From positions 476,686,900-476,750,899 of the forward strand of contig NC_081406.1 in assembly GCF_030272615.1 (NCBI RefSeq): DNA of 64,000 nucleotides, in the 5' to 3' direction. Positions 61,628 to 64,000 of the stretch are shown here, piece after piece. The notes beneath the pieces were generated by a model that searched no databases, was not told the origin of the DNA, and saw only the letters and a program-made list of their open reading frames with translations. Each line of letters starts with the position of its first letter. Position 1 is the stretch's first letter. Origin of the DNA: Cryptomeria japonica. Its lineage: Eukaryota; Streptophyta; Pinopsida; Cupressales; Cupressaceae. A program made the translations under genes and the position numbers.

Positions 61628-62286
61628 CTCAATAGAGTAAGAAAGGAATACAAGCTATTCAAGAATTTTTCTATAGTGGAGCAGATCTGGTTAACTAAAT
61701 GCCTTGAAGAATCCTAGAAATGCATCTCAGAGTTGAAGTCTCCAGAAGAAGGCACCAAGGAGTGTTGGAGTAGTGATCTAGCATCTGTGCTAGAAGTTAA
61801 AGATAAAGAATATTTGCAGCTAGTTGGAGAAATGGAGATTCTCCTAAATGACCTTGAGAAATGTTAGGATGCACTCAAGGTAAGCATCCAGTTTGATGGC
61901 AACAGTGATACCTTGGACAAGATGTTGAAGAAGCAAAGCATGCCAAGGACACTAAAGGTTTAGGAAGTGGTGTCGGTGAATGCTCCACCAGCAAGAATGT
62001 CCCCCACAATGACATTATGTTTGTCTCCACAAATGGAGAAAACAGGGGATAGGCCTTCATAGTCAGAAATTATCCCCGAAAGAAGGTTGATCTAACTACA
62101 ACCGATGAAGACTTGTAGACAAGAATGAAGACTGGTGCTACAAGAAGGAGGAATAGTGCAAATCCCAAAGGTAAAGGGAAGATGGGAGAAGACAACTTCA
62201 CCAGAAGCAAGAACATGAGAAGATAGCAAAGAGGACCTCCTACCGGTAGAGGAAAAGGAAATGTTACTGCCCAAAAGACAAAGCAA
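61628..62286 (+). pseudogene. C gag middle part, decayed
   Basis: The same region continues as Glu/Lys-rich helical text with several stops (for example FSIVEQIWLTKCLEES after a TAG at 61625, NDLEKC before a TAG at 61864). It looks like a coiled-coil linker between the gag domain and the zinc knuckle. No catalytic motif. Confidence 0.5.
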
Positions 62287-62956
62287 GTGTGGGAAAAGAA
62301 GAGATCAGATGGAAAAACTGCACAAAATGGACAACCTAGGATCCATCCTCGAAGAAGTAGAAATGGAGATGCTAAACCAGTAACATCTCCCCATGCATGG
62401 CAGAATAAATTTGTAAGTCATATGCCATCCTTTACTGGTTATTGCTTTGCATGTAATAGTTATGGTCATAGGGCAGAAGAATGTAGAATGAGATCTAGAA
62501 GGAATAATCTAAGTTCTCACAGACATCATGCATGTGAGAAAAATGTATCCAGGAGTAGATACATGCATGTCCCCTCTCCCAGTTATGCTAGAAAGAATCC
62601 ATTTGTTTTTCCCAATAATGTAAATGTTGTATATTATAACTGTAATGGATTTGGCCATAGAGAGTTTTAATGCATGAAGAGGAACTTGCAGTCATATGGA
62701 GGTCGGAACAGCAACTGTGCTCCGTAGGAAAAATGGATATAGAGCATATGGAAGTCAAAAAACTGCATGGAACCAAAGGAGAAATGTCCCTACAGGAGCA
62801 AGAGCTACACTGGTTTTGGTTGTTAATCACAACAACATGACCAGAAGCAGATGGTCAAACCGGTATGTCAAGAGATTCTATAATCATGAAGTTGGGATGG
62901 ATTTTATGTGCTACTATAGCACTACTTCGGGTGATGATGCAAAATCCAAAAAATAA
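62287..62956 (+). pseudogene. C zinc-knuckle region
   Basis: 62443-62484 encodes CFACNSYGHRAEEC, a perfect C-x2-C-x4-H-x4-C knuckle. A second, degenerate one (YNCNGFGHREF then a stop and CM) lies at about 62635-62675, followed by a shifted frame 62696-62956. Two knuckles separated by a basic Arg/Ser/Asn linker form the nucleic-acid-binding end of copia gag. Confidence 0.75.
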
Positions 62957-64000
62957 AAGACCCATCAGCAGAAGATGTTGAGACCTGCTCCCAAGACTGA
63001 AAATGGGAAGAAGAGTGAGACCAAGCAGGTATGGAGGAAGAAGCAAGAGGATGCGACCATGGACCGGCACTGTGTATTCAATGCATAGGTGATATCTCCT
63101 AAGGCCTAAAGGAGATGCAGGATCTCAAGGGGAGTAGTGTATTGAACTAGATCATTCACCCCCTAAGTGAAGAAGGACACTTGAATAACAAGTTGTTGTC
63201 GGTATGAAGGAAGAAAATGAGATGATAAGTGTGTGTAGAGGCTACCTTGACTACACACCTATAGATGAGAATTAGATCACTATTGTTGTGTCAATGTATG
63301 AGAAGATAACAATCAGAATCAGATACAAGGTGACACAACATGTCAGGAGTCACAGGAAGGTGTTCCAGTAGTGATAGTGAATCGGTACAGAAAACCAGTA
63401 TATGAAGGATGTTACCAGCATGATTGCTAACAGGTACTTGCAGGTTATGTAAGACAATGAGGTTGTATATCATTACAATAGCCCCAATAGCATGGAATGT
63501 GAAGCTATGTCTCAAGTAGTATTGGAAAAGACTTGAATGGCATATGTTGGCCCAGAGGTTGATCATGCATGCTCAAATGTTTTTGAGCTAACCGGTTTGA
63601 TCTATAACTTGATGATGACATTGTATGGTATTGTGTACATCTAGGATCATGTCATAGGTTGTGGTGAAATAATGGAGCTGAAAGATTATCAGATGATCAT
63701 AGTTGCATAGCTTAATCAATATATGGTGAAGAGCGGATCCCCGATATTAGACCTGATTGGAGATGAGGACCTGAGATATATGAATCAGGGGGAGTTCAAG
63801 TGCTTATGTTGCAGAGTTTGAATGCTTGAACTTGTAAAGATACTGACTGCCCAAACTGCAGATGATGGAAATTGCAGTAGGAATACCTAGGATAATTTCA
63901 TGGTTATGGGTATCTGCTTGTCATTTGGTTGGTTTTATTCATAGTACAATCTCATTTGATTCTAAAAAAATTTGGGATCAAATGGGAGGTGATGCAATTT
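62957..64000 (+). other. Downstream of C gag, no pol recognised
   Basis: A Lys-rich stretch (KTENGKKSETKQVWRKKQED) reads to about 63085, then stops accumulate. I find no protease, integrase or RT motif up to 64000. 63100-63900 has the AGGGGGAGTTCAAG-type purine patches and CCGGT-rich text seen in the C LTR. This may be a gag-only derivative or a decayed pol. Confidence 0.4.

Overview
This window is nuclear DNA from a large, repeat-dense plant genome. It contains no host gene, rRNA, tRNA or CRISPR array that I can support. It is a stack of nested, decayed transposable elements: Ty1/copia elements with 'TGGTATCAGAG'-type primer sites, Ty3/gypsy elements of the Tat type (G-patch, second RNase H, antisense extra gene) and one large DNA transposon. 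The AT-rich background, very long LTRs, old decayed copies and solo LTRs fit a gymnosperm (conifer-like) best. That is inference; only 'seed plant' is solid.

Layout. 1-4727: 3' end and a 4.56-kb 3' LTR of gypsy element I, inserted in copia element J (minus strand, gag 4728-5037, primer site 5850-5862, LTR from 5863). J lies in the 5' LTR of element A (primer site 7413, 3' LTR ending 14505). Inside A is H, a minus-strand gag with about 2.5 kb of unrecognised coding remnants. 14506-15814: gag and leader of G (minus). 15815-19459: LTR and leader of F. 19460-22246: probable LTR, leader and first half of gag of E. 22247-55645: element B, a 33.4-kb span bounded by LTRs and a 5-bp ATCCC duplication, lying in the middle of E's gag. 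E's gag resumes in frame at 55651. 56253-58256: copia D (minus). 58257-64000: 5' LTR and gag of copia C (plus).

B carries gag, protease, G-patch, RT, RNase H, second RNase H and integrase (39393-47170), then a solo LTR (49634-51312), then an antisense plant-mobile-domain gene with its own TATA box and a probable intron (51548-54110). B is interrupted in its leader by transposon T.

The most novel content is T (26145-39247). It is a 13.1-kb DNA transposon with 28-bp perfect terminal inverted repeats, a possible 4-bp AGAG duplication, mirror-image subterminal palindrome clusters (CGGGATCCCG) and mirror-image internal repeat arrays. It has two convergent genes: a roughly 1000-aa transposase-like protein (minus, one intron) and a roughly 520-aa unknown protein (plus, six exons, all phase-0 introns). 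A 1239-bp solo LTR with a perfect CTAAT duplication sits inside it. Insertion order, oldest first: G, F, E, B, T, solo LTR, a nest about six deep. Nearly all coding regions carry stops or frameshifts, so they are annotated as pseudogenes.
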